Shown here in pieces: positions 43,121 to 51,072 of a stretch of DNA of 64,000 bases. Source of the stretch: Lachnospiraceae bacterium (GTDB lineage Bacteria > Bacillota > Clostridia > Lachnospirales > Lachnospiraceae); the NCBI GenBank assembly GCA_017465475.1, contig JAFTWC010000018.1, forward strand, positions 26,202-90,201, in the 5' to 3' direction. A program made the translations under genes and the position numbers. The notes beneath the pieces are model-generated. The model was given only the letters and a program-made list of their open reading frames with translations. It ran no database searches and had not been told where the DNA came from. Numbering within the stretch: position 1 is the first letter of the stretch; every line of letters begins with the position of its first letter.

Positions 43121-43864
43121 ATGGAAGATAATAATGTGATTTCGGTTCGGGATTTGGGTGTGAAATTTCACCTGAGTGAACAGAAAGTGGATAATTTAAA
43201 GGAATATGTCATCCGTATTTTAAAGAGACAGATGAGATATAAAGAGTTTTGGGCATTGCGGGAGGTATCCTTTTCTGTAAAGAAAGGAGAACGCATTGCC
43301 ATTCTTGGACTAAACGGTGCGGGCAAAAGTACACTGTTAAAAGTAATTGCAGGGGTATTGAAAGCTACGGAAGGGACGGTTTCCAAATCGGGAGTTTTGG
43401 TTCCTTTGTTGGAATTGGGAGCCGGGTTTGATCCGCAATATACGGGAGCTGAAAATATATATTTATATGGTGCCATGTTAGGGTATTCCAAAGCATTTTT
43501 AAAAGAAAAGTATGAGGAGATAGTTGCTTTTTCCGAATTGGGTGATTTTATTCATGTTCCGGTTAAAAATTATTCTTCCGGTATGCGTGCACGACTTGGT
43601 TTTTCCATTGCAACGCTAGTGGAACCGGATATTCTGATTTTGGACGAAGTGCTTTCTGTAGGCGATGTAAAGTTTCGTAAAAAGAGTGAAAAACGTATAA
43701 AGGAGATGTTTAAGAAAGGGACAACGGTGTTGTTTGTTTCTCATAATCTGACACAGGTAAAGACATTGTGTACCAGAGCAATCTGGCTGGAAGGCGGTCA
43801 CGTGGTAGCAGACGGTCCGGTAGAAGAAGTGGCAGAACAGTTCGAACAAAAGGTAACAAAGTAA
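43121..43864 (+). CDS. Polysaccharide/teichoic acid ABC exporter ATPase (TagH/Wzt type)
   Basis: 247 residues: Walker A LNGAGKST, Q-loop region, signature YSSGMRARLGFS and Walker B DILILDEVLSVGD, the last being typical of TagH/Wzt. There is no C-terminal carbohydrate-binding extension, so the exporter is probably not selective for a capped non-reducing end. The transcript ends at a strong terminator. Confidence 0.92.
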   Translation: MEDNNVISVRDLGVKFHLSEQKVDNLKEYVIRILKRQMRYKEFWALREVSFSVKKGERIAILGLNGAGKSTLLKVIAGVLKATEGTVSKSGVLVPLLELGAGFDPQYTGAENIYLYGAMLGYSKAFLKEKYEEIVAFSELGDFIHVPVKNYSSGMRARLGFSIATLVEPDILILDEVLSVGDVKFRKKSEKRIKEMFKKGTTVLFVSHNLTQVKTLCTRAIWLEGGHVVADGPVEEVAEQFEQKVTK

Positions 43865-43881
43865 AAGAGTAAGAAAGAAAA

Positions 43882-43936
43882 AGGCCCGGCTGCATAGAAT
43901 GAGGGAAAAATCTATGCAACCGGGCTTCTTTATTCT
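43882..43936 (+). terminator. Terminator after the ABC exporter genes
   Basis: GCCCGG-c-TGCATAGA / TCTATGCA-a-CCGGGC stem followed by TTCTTTATT. It also faces the 3' end of htrA. Confidence 0.88.
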
Positions 43937-43988
43937 TATAAGGAATCGTCAAGTCGTTATCTGACGTCGAGGAGTGAGCGGTTTGTTT

Positions 43989-45503
43989 TTAACGAGGGTT
44001 GCCCTGCGGCTGTACCTCTGGTTCCGATGGTAGTTCCTCGGAAGAGAGTGACTCCGGATTCTGTTGGAGCGTAGCGGAAAGTTTGTATTCCACAAAAGCA
44101 CCGTCAATAATACGCTGTAATGTGATTTCGATTTCCGTACCGTAGCGATGAGAAGTAACTTCATTGACCAGCTGATTGGAGGTGGTAACTTCTTTTCCGT
44201 TTACGTGAGTAATAATATCACCTACATAAATGCCGGCCTTTTTAGCAGCACTGTCTTCACTGACTGCAGAAACAAAGACACCTTCCGGCCAATGATAGCT
44301 CTGGGTAACAGCTTCATTCAGTACGGTTACGGTGATGCCTAAATATCCCTTTTCATCATCCGTTAGGATTTCACGTGCCATAAGATCATCCAATATCGGC
44401 GTTGCTTTGGAAATCGGAATGGCAAAGCAGATGCCTTCGATTTCGGTACTGGTCAGTTTTGCGTTATTGATGCCGATCACTTCACCTTTGGTGTTTAACA
44501 GTGCACCGCCGCTGTTTCCGGAGTTGATGGCAGCATTGGTTTGTAATAAAATCATGTCGTTACCTTCAATGGTAATCTCACGATCTTTGGCACTGAGGTA
44601 TCCTACCGTAACGGAAGGACCGTAGCCTAAGGCGTTACCGATGGCAATGACCATCTGGCCGATTTTAGCACTGTCGGAATCACCTAAAACTGCAATGTCG
44701 ATGCTGTCTAATGTTTCCTGGGTCAAACCGGAAAGCGGAAGAGCCAAAATAGCAAGGTCTGCATCGGCATCGGTTCCTTTTACGGTAACATCATGAGCCG
44801 TACCATCTGCAAGAATGACCTTTACAGAGGTAGTGTTCTCCACAACATGATGATTGGTGGCAATGAGTAGGTCTTCTTCGTTGGAACCTACAATAATGCC
44901 GGAACCACCGCCTTCTTTTTCATTATAAATCGGTCGACCGAAGAAATAGGATGTTTCGAGAATTACGGTTTGGATGGAAACCATGGAAGGCATGGTCTGT
45001 TCCACCACTGCAGCAACGGTTTCTGTGGCGTCCGTATCCCCTACTTCGCTGATTTCTGTGGAAGCAATGGTAATGTTTTGCTTTTGGGAAACGGAATCGC
45101 TTTTGTCTGCTTCGTTTTCAAGGAGAGGGGCTTTTTCCGGGAAAAAGGAGGAAAAAGCGTATTTTACACCATAAAAGGCAGAACCGGCAACGATGCCGAA
45201 ACATGCGGCAAGTCCGATGCATGCCACCAGTTTTTTCAGAAAGCCGGATTTTTTCTTCTTTTTTTTCGGCGGTTCATCGGAAACTGTAGTGATTCCAGCA
45301 GATTCCGGTTCATTAACGGGCGGAATGTCCGTGGTCGGAGCATTCGGAAGCTGAGAATCATTGGCCTGAACAGGAGCCTCTTGAGCCTCGGAAGTCTGAG
45401 ACGGGGAAACCGATGGTTCTGCAGAAACATGTTCCTCTGCCCAAAAATGATAGGAATCTTCCGAAGGGGTTACAGTATTTGTATTGTTATGATTTGTGTC
45501 CAT
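43989..45503 (-). CDS. HtrA/DegP-type membrane-anchored serine protease with PDZ domain
   Basis: 504 residues: a cytosolic acidic Pro-rich N-terminus (about 1-85), a basic stretch KKKKKK, a membrane helix (about 92-115), a trypsin-like domain and one PDZ domain (about 390-480). The triad is visible: His in ATNHHVVE, Asp in ADLAILAL, Ser in NSGNSGGAL. It degrades or refolds misfolded envelope proteins. ATG 45503 follows GAGGT. The gene is divergent from the second priming transferase. Confidence 0.92.
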   Translation of the reverse strand: MDTNHNNTNTVTPSEDSYHFWAEEHVSAEPSVSPSQTSEAQEAPVQANDSQLPNAPTTDIPPVNEPESAGITTVSDEPPKKKKKKSGFLKKLVACIGLAACFGIVAGSAFYGVKYAFSSFFPEKAPLLENEADKSDSVSQKQNITIASTEISEVGDTDATETVAAVVEQTMPSMVSIQTVILETSYFFGRPIYNEKEGGGSGIIVGSNEEDLLIATNHHVVENTTSVKVILADGTAHDVTVKGTDADADLAILALPLSGLTQETLDSIDIAVLGDSDSAKIGQMVIAIGNALGYGPSVTVGYLSAKDREITIEGNDMILLQTNAAINSGNSGGALLNTKGEVIGINNAKLTSTEIEGICFAIPISKATPILDDLMAREILTDDEKGYLGITVTVLNEAVTQSYHWPEGVFVSAVSEDSAAKKAGIYVGDIITHVNGKEVTTSNQLVNEVTSHRYGTEIEITLQRIIDGAFVEYKLSATLQQNPESLSSEELPSEPEVQPQGNPR

Positions 45504-45605
45504 CTAAGTACCTCCCTATGTGTTTGACATGGCTATAGTCTAGCATGGGTTTGTGTAGGCTTTGTGACGAATTGGTTAAGAAATGCTGTATTTCAAAAAT
45601 TTTTG

Positions 45606-45634
45606 TTGAGCTTTTTGAAAGAATCATGTAAGAT
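45606..45634 (+). promoter_or_regulatory. Promoter for the second sugar transferase
   Basis: TTGAGC, a 17-nt spacer, TAAGAT, about 35 nt before the ATG. Confidence 0.6.
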
Positions 45635-45670
45635 AACATATGTGGGGGAGAAAGAAAATAGGAGAATTGT

Positions 45671-47068
45671 ATGATTAAAGATAATCAAACAGCGTTTAAT
45701 CGACTGCACATTGTAGCAGACGGGTTTTTTGTTTTGCTCTCGTACGGTCTGGCATATCTGCTTCGATTTGTATGGCTGAATATAGAGAAGGCAGGTAATT
45801 ATACGGTAGAGGCATATGCCCGCTTTTTATTTGCGGTGCTCCCTGTTTATTTGGTGATTTATTGGTTTTGCGGATTATATGCGCCGAAACGGGGACGGGG
45901 AATGCAATGGGAACTTTGGCTGGTACTGAAGGCGAATATAATCAGCGGTGCCGGTTTTATTGTGTTATTGTTCTTATTTAAAATGGATATCTCCCGAGCA
46001 TTCCTTGCTATTTTTTACGGTACGAACGTGGTGCTGGAAAGTTTATTCCGCTTTATGGTGCGGAAGCTGTTGGAGCATTTTCGAAGAAAAGGTAAAAATT
46101 TAAAGCATGTGTTAATTGTGGGCTATAGTAGGGCTGCAGAAGCTTATGTGGACAGGATTTTAGCCAATCCGCAATGGGGGTACTATATTCACGGAATCTT
46201 AGACGACACGATGGTAGTGGGGACCCGGTATAAAAAAGTATCGGTATTGGGAACCATGGGAGAGTTGTCTACCTTTTTAAAAGAGCATGATTATGATGAG
46301 ATTGCCATTACGCTTGCTATCGAAGAGTATGAAAAACTTGAAAAACTGGTGACGGAGTGCGAGTATTCCGGAGTGCATACAAAGTTTATTCCGGATTATA
46401 ATCATATTGTACCGACGGTGCCGTATATTGAAGATTTGGAAGGACTTCCTGTTATAAATATCCGAAAAGTGCCGTTAAGTAATATGGTGAATCGTGCTGT
46501 AAAACGGACAGTGGATATTGTGGGAGCTTTTTTTGCATTGTTGCTTTTTTCTGTGCCTATGCTGATTGTTGCCATTTTAATTAAGCTGACATCAAAAGGA
46601 CCGGTGATTTTTTCCCAGGTGAGGGTCGGGCTTCATAACAAGGAATTTAAAATGTACAAGTTTCGTTCCATGGTGGTACAGGAGGCTTCCAAGGAAGCAA
46701 GTGCCTGGACGACAAAAAATGATGCCAGAGTAACAGGAATCGGAAAGATTATCAGAAAGACTAGTGTGGATGAGCTTCCGCAGCTGATTAATGTATTAAA
46801 AGGTGATATGAGTTTGGTAGGTCCGAGACCGGAACGACCGAAGTTTGTGGAAAAATTTAAAGAAGAAGTGCCGCGGTATATGATTAAACATCAGGTACGG
46901 CCGGGAATTACCGGTTGGGCGCAGGTTAACGGATATCGGGGAGATACCTCTATCCGAAAAAGAATTGAACATGATGTACATTATATTGAAAATTGGACGC
47001 TGGGCTTGGATATCAAGATATTATTTTTAACTATATTTAAAGGCTTTATAAACAAAAATGCGTATTAA
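45671..47068 (+). CDS. Undecaprenyl-phosphate glucose/galactose phosphotransferase (WcaJ type)
   Basis: 465 residues, full-length WcaJ layout: four N-terminal membrane helices, a Rossmann-like cytosolic domain (HVLIVGYSRAAEAYVDRI) and the C-terminal transferase core (SKGPVIFSQVRVG, MYKFRSM, IRKTSVDELPQLINV, GPRPERP, RPGITGWAQVNGYRGDT). It starts a surface polysaccharide on the lipid carrier. It is the second priming enzyme in the window. The copy at 20872 differs in the GTRPP versus GPRPERP region, so the two may use different sugars. Confidence 0.92.
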   Translation: MIKDNQTAFNRLHIVADGFFVLLSYGLAYLLRFVWLNIEKAGNYTVEAYARFLFAVLPVYLVIYWFCGLYAPKRGRGMQWELWLVLKANIISGAGFIVLLFLFKMDISRAFLAIFYGTNVVLESLFRFMVRKLLEHFRRKGKNLKHVLIVGYSRAAEAYVDRILANPQWGYYIHGILDDTMVVGTRYKKVSVLGTMGELSTFLKEHDYDEIAITLAIEEYEKLEKLVTECEYSGVHTKFIPDYNHIVPTVPYIEDLEGLPVINIRKVPLSNMVNRAVKRTVDIVGAFFALLLFSVPMLIVAILIKLTSKGPVIFSQVRVGLHNKEFKMYKFRSMVVQEASKEASAWTTKNDARVTGIGKIIRKTSVDELPQLINVLKGDMSLVGPRPERPKFVEKFKEEVPRYMIKHQVRPGITGWAQVNGYRGDTSIRKRIEHDVHYIENWTLGLDIKILFLTIFKGFINKNAY

Positions 47069-47086
47069 AAGATAGGAAGGTGCAGT

Positions 47087-48487
47087 ATGGAGGACGAAAC
47101 AAAGATAGTGGAAGAAAACGTGACAGAACCGGGTTCCGGGAAAGAAACGGAAAAGAAAGAAAATCAATACGAAAAGTATTGTCAGATGTGCCGCAGACCG
47201 GAAAGCGTGGCAGGAAAGATGATACAGATGCCGAATGAGTTCTGCATTTGTAACGATTGTTTACAAAAGACCTTTGATTCCATTAACGGGAATCAGTTTC
47301 CGTATATGGAAATGTTGACCTTGGACCCGTCCATGTTCCGAATGGGCGGAGAGTTCATGAAGATGCCGAAGGTAAAGAAAAAGCCAAAGCCGGCAGAGAA
47401 GGAAAAGGAAGCCGGAGAAGATGTGCCGGCACTTGACTTAAAGAACTTAAAAGCTCCGCACAAGATTAAAGCAGAGTTGGATGAGTATGTGATTGGTCAG
47501 GACCATGCAAAAAAGGTGATTTCCGTAGCAGTATACAATCATTATAAGCGTGTGGCGGATAAGAGTAATACCATTGAACTTGAAAAGTCCAATATGCTGA
47601 TGTTGGGACCGACAGGGTGCGGGAAAACTTACCTGGTAAAAACGTTGGCAAGATTGTTGAATGTACCGCTGGCCATCACGGATGCAACTACGCTTACGGA
47701 AGCGGGGTATATCGGTGATGACGTGGAAAGTGTATTATCGAAGCTGTTGGCGGCTGCGGATAATGATGTGGAACGGGCGGAACACGGAATTATTTTTATC
47801 GATGAAATTGATAAGATTGCGAAAAAGCGCAATACCAACAGCAGAGATGTCAGTGGCGAGTCGGTACAGCAAGGGTTGTTAAAACTGTTGGAAGGCAGTG
47901 AGGTGGAAGTGCCGGTAGGTGCTACCAATAAAAATGCCATGGTGCCGATGACCACCATTAATACGAAAGATATTCTGTTTATTTGCGGCGGTGCATTCCC
48001 TGAACTGGAGAAGGTCATCAAAAAGCGCCTGAATAAGACGGCAATGATCGGGTTTGGTTCCGAGTTAAAAGATAAATATGATGATGATGCGATGTTACTT
48101 TCTAAGGTGACGGTGGAAGATTTGCGGGAATACGGAATGATTCCGGAGTTTTTGGGAAGACTTCCTGTGATTTTCTCGTTACAGGGACTTGGAAAGGAAC
48201 AACTGATTCAGGTGTTAAAGGAACCGAAAAATGCCATTTTAAAGCAGTATGAGCATTTATTGTCCTTGGATGAAGTGAAACTGATATTCGATGAGGATGC
48301 ATTGGAAGCCATAGCGGAGCGTGCTCTTGCAAAGGATACGGGAGCTCGTGCGCTGCGTGCAATTTTAGAGGAAATTATGTTAGACATTATGTATGAGATT
48401 CCGAAGGATGATTCCATCGGGAAGGTTACGATTACCGGAGATTATGTACGCGGTTGCGGTGGTCCGGTCATTGAAATGCGAGGGTAA
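47087..48487 (+). CDS. clpX: ClpX-family AAA+ unfoldase (paralogue)
   Basis: 466 residues. An N-terminal zinc finger (C32/C35 and C55/C58) follows about 25 extra acidic residues. A Lys/Pro-rich linker leads to a AAA+ domain with Walker A GPTGCGKT, Walker B IIFIDEIDKIAKK, pore-1 loop GYIGDDVES (usually GYVGEDVEN) and the IGF loop (MIGFGSE) that docks on ClpP. It should feed substrates to ClpP. It is not next to tig/clpP/lon as canonical clpX usually is, and the extended N-terminus and altered pore loop suggest a second, specialised ClpX. Confidence 0.85.
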   Translation: MEDETKIVEENVTEPGSGKETEKKENQYEKYCQMCRRPESVAGKMIQMPNEFCICNDCLQKTFDSINGNQFPYMEMLTLDPSMFRMGGEFMKMPKVKKKPKPAEKEKEAGEDVPALDLKNLKAPHKIKAELDEYVIGQDHAKKVISVAVYNHYKRVADKSNTIELEKSNMLMLGPTGCGKTYLVKTLARLLNVPLAITDATTLTEAGYIGDDVESVLSKLLAAADNDVERAEHGIIFIDEIDKIAKKRNTNSRDVSGESVQQGLLKLLEGSEVEVPVGATNKNAMVPMTTINTKDILFICGGAFPELEKVIKKRLNKTAMIGFGSELKDKYDDDAMLLSKVTVEDLREYGMIPEFLGRLPVIFSLQGLGKEQLIQVLKEPKNAILKQYEHLLSLDEVKLIFDEDALEAIAERALAKDTGARALRAILEEIMLDIMYEIPKDDSIGKVTITGDYVRGCGGPVIEMRG

Positions 48488-48529
48488 CGTACAGCAATCA
48501 CAGATGTTGGTATGAAGTACCAAAAAAAG

Positions 48530-48586
48530 GAAATACTCCTCATAAAGAGGTCTGCCTTGCGGCAAGACGGAGAGGAGTATTTTTTA
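48530..48586 (+). terminator. Terminator whose 3' arm carries the next gene's ribosome binding site
   Basis: AATACTCCTC / GAGGAGTATT stem (48532-48541 and 48572-48581) with an inner hairpin and a run of six T. The GAGGAG in the right arm is the ribosome binding site of the YwmB-like gene, whose ATG (48586) directly follows the T-run. Confidence 0.8.
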
Positions 48587-49344
48587 TGCGTAAAGTTTGG
48601 AAAGAAAACAAAAAGAGGACAGCAATTATTTCCGGGATGGCAGCGGTGTTATTGGTGGCTGCATTATTCCGATTGGCAACCGAACGGGTTTTTTTGGCAC
48701 AAGCCAGCATGGAGGGAGCATTTTCTTTACTGGCACCGGATGAACGAAAAGGAACGGTGACCCTGACGGGACGTTATTTGCCGCCGCCTTACGGTTTTTC
48801 GAAGGAAAAATTGGTACATTATTTTGGTGAACAAATCGGACTTGTTGTGGAGGGAAAACTGCGGGAAGTATGTTATGAAGGACGGCATGAGTTCATCTAT
48901 GAGAAGGCAGCGGCAGAGGCGGACACGCTTGTAAAAATAGTGTATTTAACGGAAGAAGAGGAATATTATCTTTGTGCTGAGGTGACTTTGACCGGAAGTA
49001 ATGCGGATGGAATTACCGGATTTCAGCAGACCGTAAAAGCGGCGGCAGAGAAACTGCAACTGGAGGAGATTACCACTACATTGGAGCTGTGCGGAACATA
49101 TAATGGGGAGATTCCCTTGGGAGAAAAGGACAGACTGACGGATTGTTTGCTTCAGGAACTCTACGCGCAACCGGTATATGAGAACCGGGAAAATGCAAAC
49201 TACACGGTGTATGCATATACCGGTGCGGTAGAAGAGTATATTGTGGTGGAGAAAAAGAAAATCAATGTACAGATAGCGGTGTATTACGATGAAGAAGAGG
49301 ATTGTACGGAACTGGTATTAGCTTCCCCTATCGGATTGCGGTAG
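48586..49344 (+). CDS. YwmB-like (TATA-binding-fold) exported protein
   Basis: 252 residues: a basic N-terminus, a membrane or signal segment (about 13-30) and an extracytoplasmic domain whose layout resembles the YwmB/PF08680 family of Firmicutes, possibly tied to sporulation or envelope. The ATG follows GGAGAGGAGTATTTTTT, which is also the end of a terminator hairpin, so its translation may depend on the hairpin being open. It overlaps the convergent hypothetical gene by 17 nt. The family call is from memory and moderate. Confidence 0.65.
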   Translation: MRKVWKENKKRTAIISGMAAVLLVAALFRLATERVFLAQASMEGAFSLLAPDERKGTVTLTGRYLPPPYGFSKEKLVHYFGEQIGLVVEGKLREVCYEGRHEFIYEKAAAEADTLVKIVYLTEEEEYYLCAEVTLTGSNADGITGFQQTVKAAAEKLQLEEITTTLELCGTYNGEIPLGEKDRLTDCLLQELYAQPVYENRENANYTVYAYTGAVEEYIVVEKKKINVQIAVYYDEEEDCTELVLASPIGLR

Positions 49345-49765
49345 TAATACGTTTTCTGTAAAGTAGTTCGGAAAGCACGGTATCCGTAAGCAGTTCTAAC
49401 CAAAGAATCGTACAACCGGACCGGAGAAATTGTTCCGTAAGTTCTCTGTTTTCTTTTAATAAACGATCCCGCGTCAAACGGAGAGATAAATAATCGGGAT
49501 ACGCATCATAAAGAAAGCTATTATTCGGATACGAATCTAAAAAGGTTTCCGCGGTGAAATAAAGTTGTTTCAATAACATAGGATGGCGATGCATCAGATA
49601 GGCGGCATCGCCTCTTTTTTGATGCGGAGACGGGGCCTGTGACCGATTATCCGACATTTTCTTTGATGTAGTACCGTGTGTAAGTCTATTTGCAGAATCT
49701 TGAGTCGGATAAAAACGTTGTTTCGGTTCCTCGAAAGAATCGCTATGGGTTATTCTTTGTGACAT
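49328..49765 (-). CDS. Hypothetical protein (145 residues)
   Basis: A polar, low-complexity N-terminal half is followed by a helical C-terminal half (MLLKQLYFTAETFLDSYP, DYLSLRLTRDRLLKENREL). No signal peptide, membrane helix or known motif. It fills an otherwise empty 550-nt stretch on the minus strand, and AAGGCAGG precedes the ATG with long spacing. The coding potential looks real in the C-terminal half; I am less sure of the start. Confidence 0.5.
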   Translation of the reverse strand: MSQRITHSDSFEEPKQRFYPTQDSANRLTHGTTSKKMSDNRSQAPSPHQKRGDAAYLMHRHPMLLKQLYFTAETFLDSYPNNSFLYDAYPDYLSLRLTRDRLLKENRELTEQFLRSGCTILWLELLTDTVLSELLYRKRITTAIR

Positions 49766-49835
49766 AGGAGAACCTGCCTTTTAATTTGTGTTGTTTTAAT
49801 ATATGGTCAAGGGGAGAAAAAGGTGCACCGCAGTC

Positions 49836-49863
49836 TTGAAATTCAAACAAAATATGCTATACT
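49836..49863 (+). promoter_or_regulatory. Promoter for the methyltransferase gene
   Basis: TTGAAA, a 16-nt spacer, TATACT, about 35 nt before the ATG. Confidence 0.6.
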
Positions 49864-49898
49864 AAAAAGTGGATAAGTGTTGAAAGAAGGGCTTTGAG

Positions 49899-51071
49899 AT
49901 GGAACGGACGGTAGTTGAAGCAATTACAAAGAGTGTAGAAGAAGGATTGCAGCGTTTAGTGTTAAGTAATGCACCGAAAACGGCGGAACTTTCTAAAGTA
50001 AAGGTATACCCGATTTTACTGGGGGGGAAGAGGCAATACCAGATTGAAGAATATCGGGGCACCCAGGTGTTTCATACGAATTGTTCGGATGACGAGGTGG
50101 GAGACCGTGTTATTGCTTTACTGGAGGATGGTTGTTTTCGACAAGCCGAAGCATTGTCTGTTTTTTTTCAACGAACGATTTTAATTAGTAAAAAAGGTAC
50201 TGCTACCGTAAAAAGCAAAAAAAGGACGGATAGCGCTCCTGTAGCGGTAAGAGAACATAACCGGAAGAAACAGTATTTGTTGGAAGAGGGAACGCCGGTT
50301 CCGTTTTTGGTGGATTTGGGTGTTATGACAAAAGAGGGAACGGTTGTGAAAGCAAAATATGATAAGTTTCGTCAAATCAATCGTTTCTTGGAATTTGTGG
50401 AGGATATCCTTCCGGCACTTCCGAAACAGCGGGAAATTACGATTTTGGATTTCGGATGCGGGAAATCCTATTTGACTTTCGCACTGTATCATTACCTTTG
50501 TACCGTAAAAGGATATGACATTCGTATTGTGGGTCTGGATTTAAAGAAAGATGTAATTGCACATTGTAACCGGTTGGCTGATATGTACGGATATGACAAG
50601 CTGACGTTTTTATGCGGTGATATTGCGGAGTATACAGGAATGACTGCGGTGGATATGGTGGTGACGTTACATGCGTGTGATACGGCCACAGATTATGCGT
50701 TGTACAAAGCGATTCGCTGGGGAGCCGGCGTGGTACTTTCCGTGCCGTGTTGCCAGCATGAATGGAATCGTCAGATGGAGTGTGAACCTCTTGCACCGTT
50801 TTTGCGGTACGGCCTTGTAAAGGAGCGCATGTCCGCGTTGATGACGGACGCGTTTCGTGCCAATGTGATGGAAGCTTGCGGATACAAGACACAATTGTTA
50901 GAGTTTATTGATATGGAACATACGCCGAAGAACATTTTGTTGCGAGCAGTAAAGAAAGAGCCTGTGACAGGAGAAGAGTTTGCGGAACGGGTGGAGCAGG
51001 ATGTGAAAGAGATTCTTTCCTATTGCCATACCGAACCGACGCTCTATCGGCTTTTAACGGAGAAAAAATAG
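49899..51071 (+). CDS. Class I SAM-dependent methyltransferase (Methyltransf_32-like)
   Basis: 390 residues. An N-terminal domain (about 1-160) precedes a Rossmann methyltransferase core: motif I ILDFGCGKSYLTFAL, VGLDLKK (acidic end of strand 2), and VTLHACDTATDYAL with VLSVPCCQHEWN. The LHACDTATD and PCCQHE motifs mark the Methyltransf_32 group, likely acting on RNA or a small molecule. The substrate is unknown. The next gene starts 2 nt after the stop. Confidence 0.8.
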   Translation: MERTVVEAITKSVEEGLQRLVLSNAPKTAELSKVKVYPILLGGKRQYQIEEYRGTQVFHTNCSDDEVGDRVIALLEDGCFRQAEALSVFFQRTILISKKGTATVKSKKRTDSAPVAVREHNRKKQYLLEEGTPVPFLVDLGVMTKEGTVVKAKYDKFRQINRFLEFVEDILPALPKQREITILDFGCGKSYLTFALYHYLCTVKGYDIRIVGLDLKKDVIAHCNRLADMYGYDKLTFLCGDIAEYTGMTAVDMVVTLHACDTATDYALYKAIRWGAGVVLSVPCCQHEWNRQMECEPLAPFLRYGLVKERMSALMTDAFRANVMEACGYKTQLLEFIDMEHTPKNILLRAVKKEPVTGEEFAERVEQDVKEILSYCHTEPTLYRLLTEKK

Positions 51072-51072
51072 G

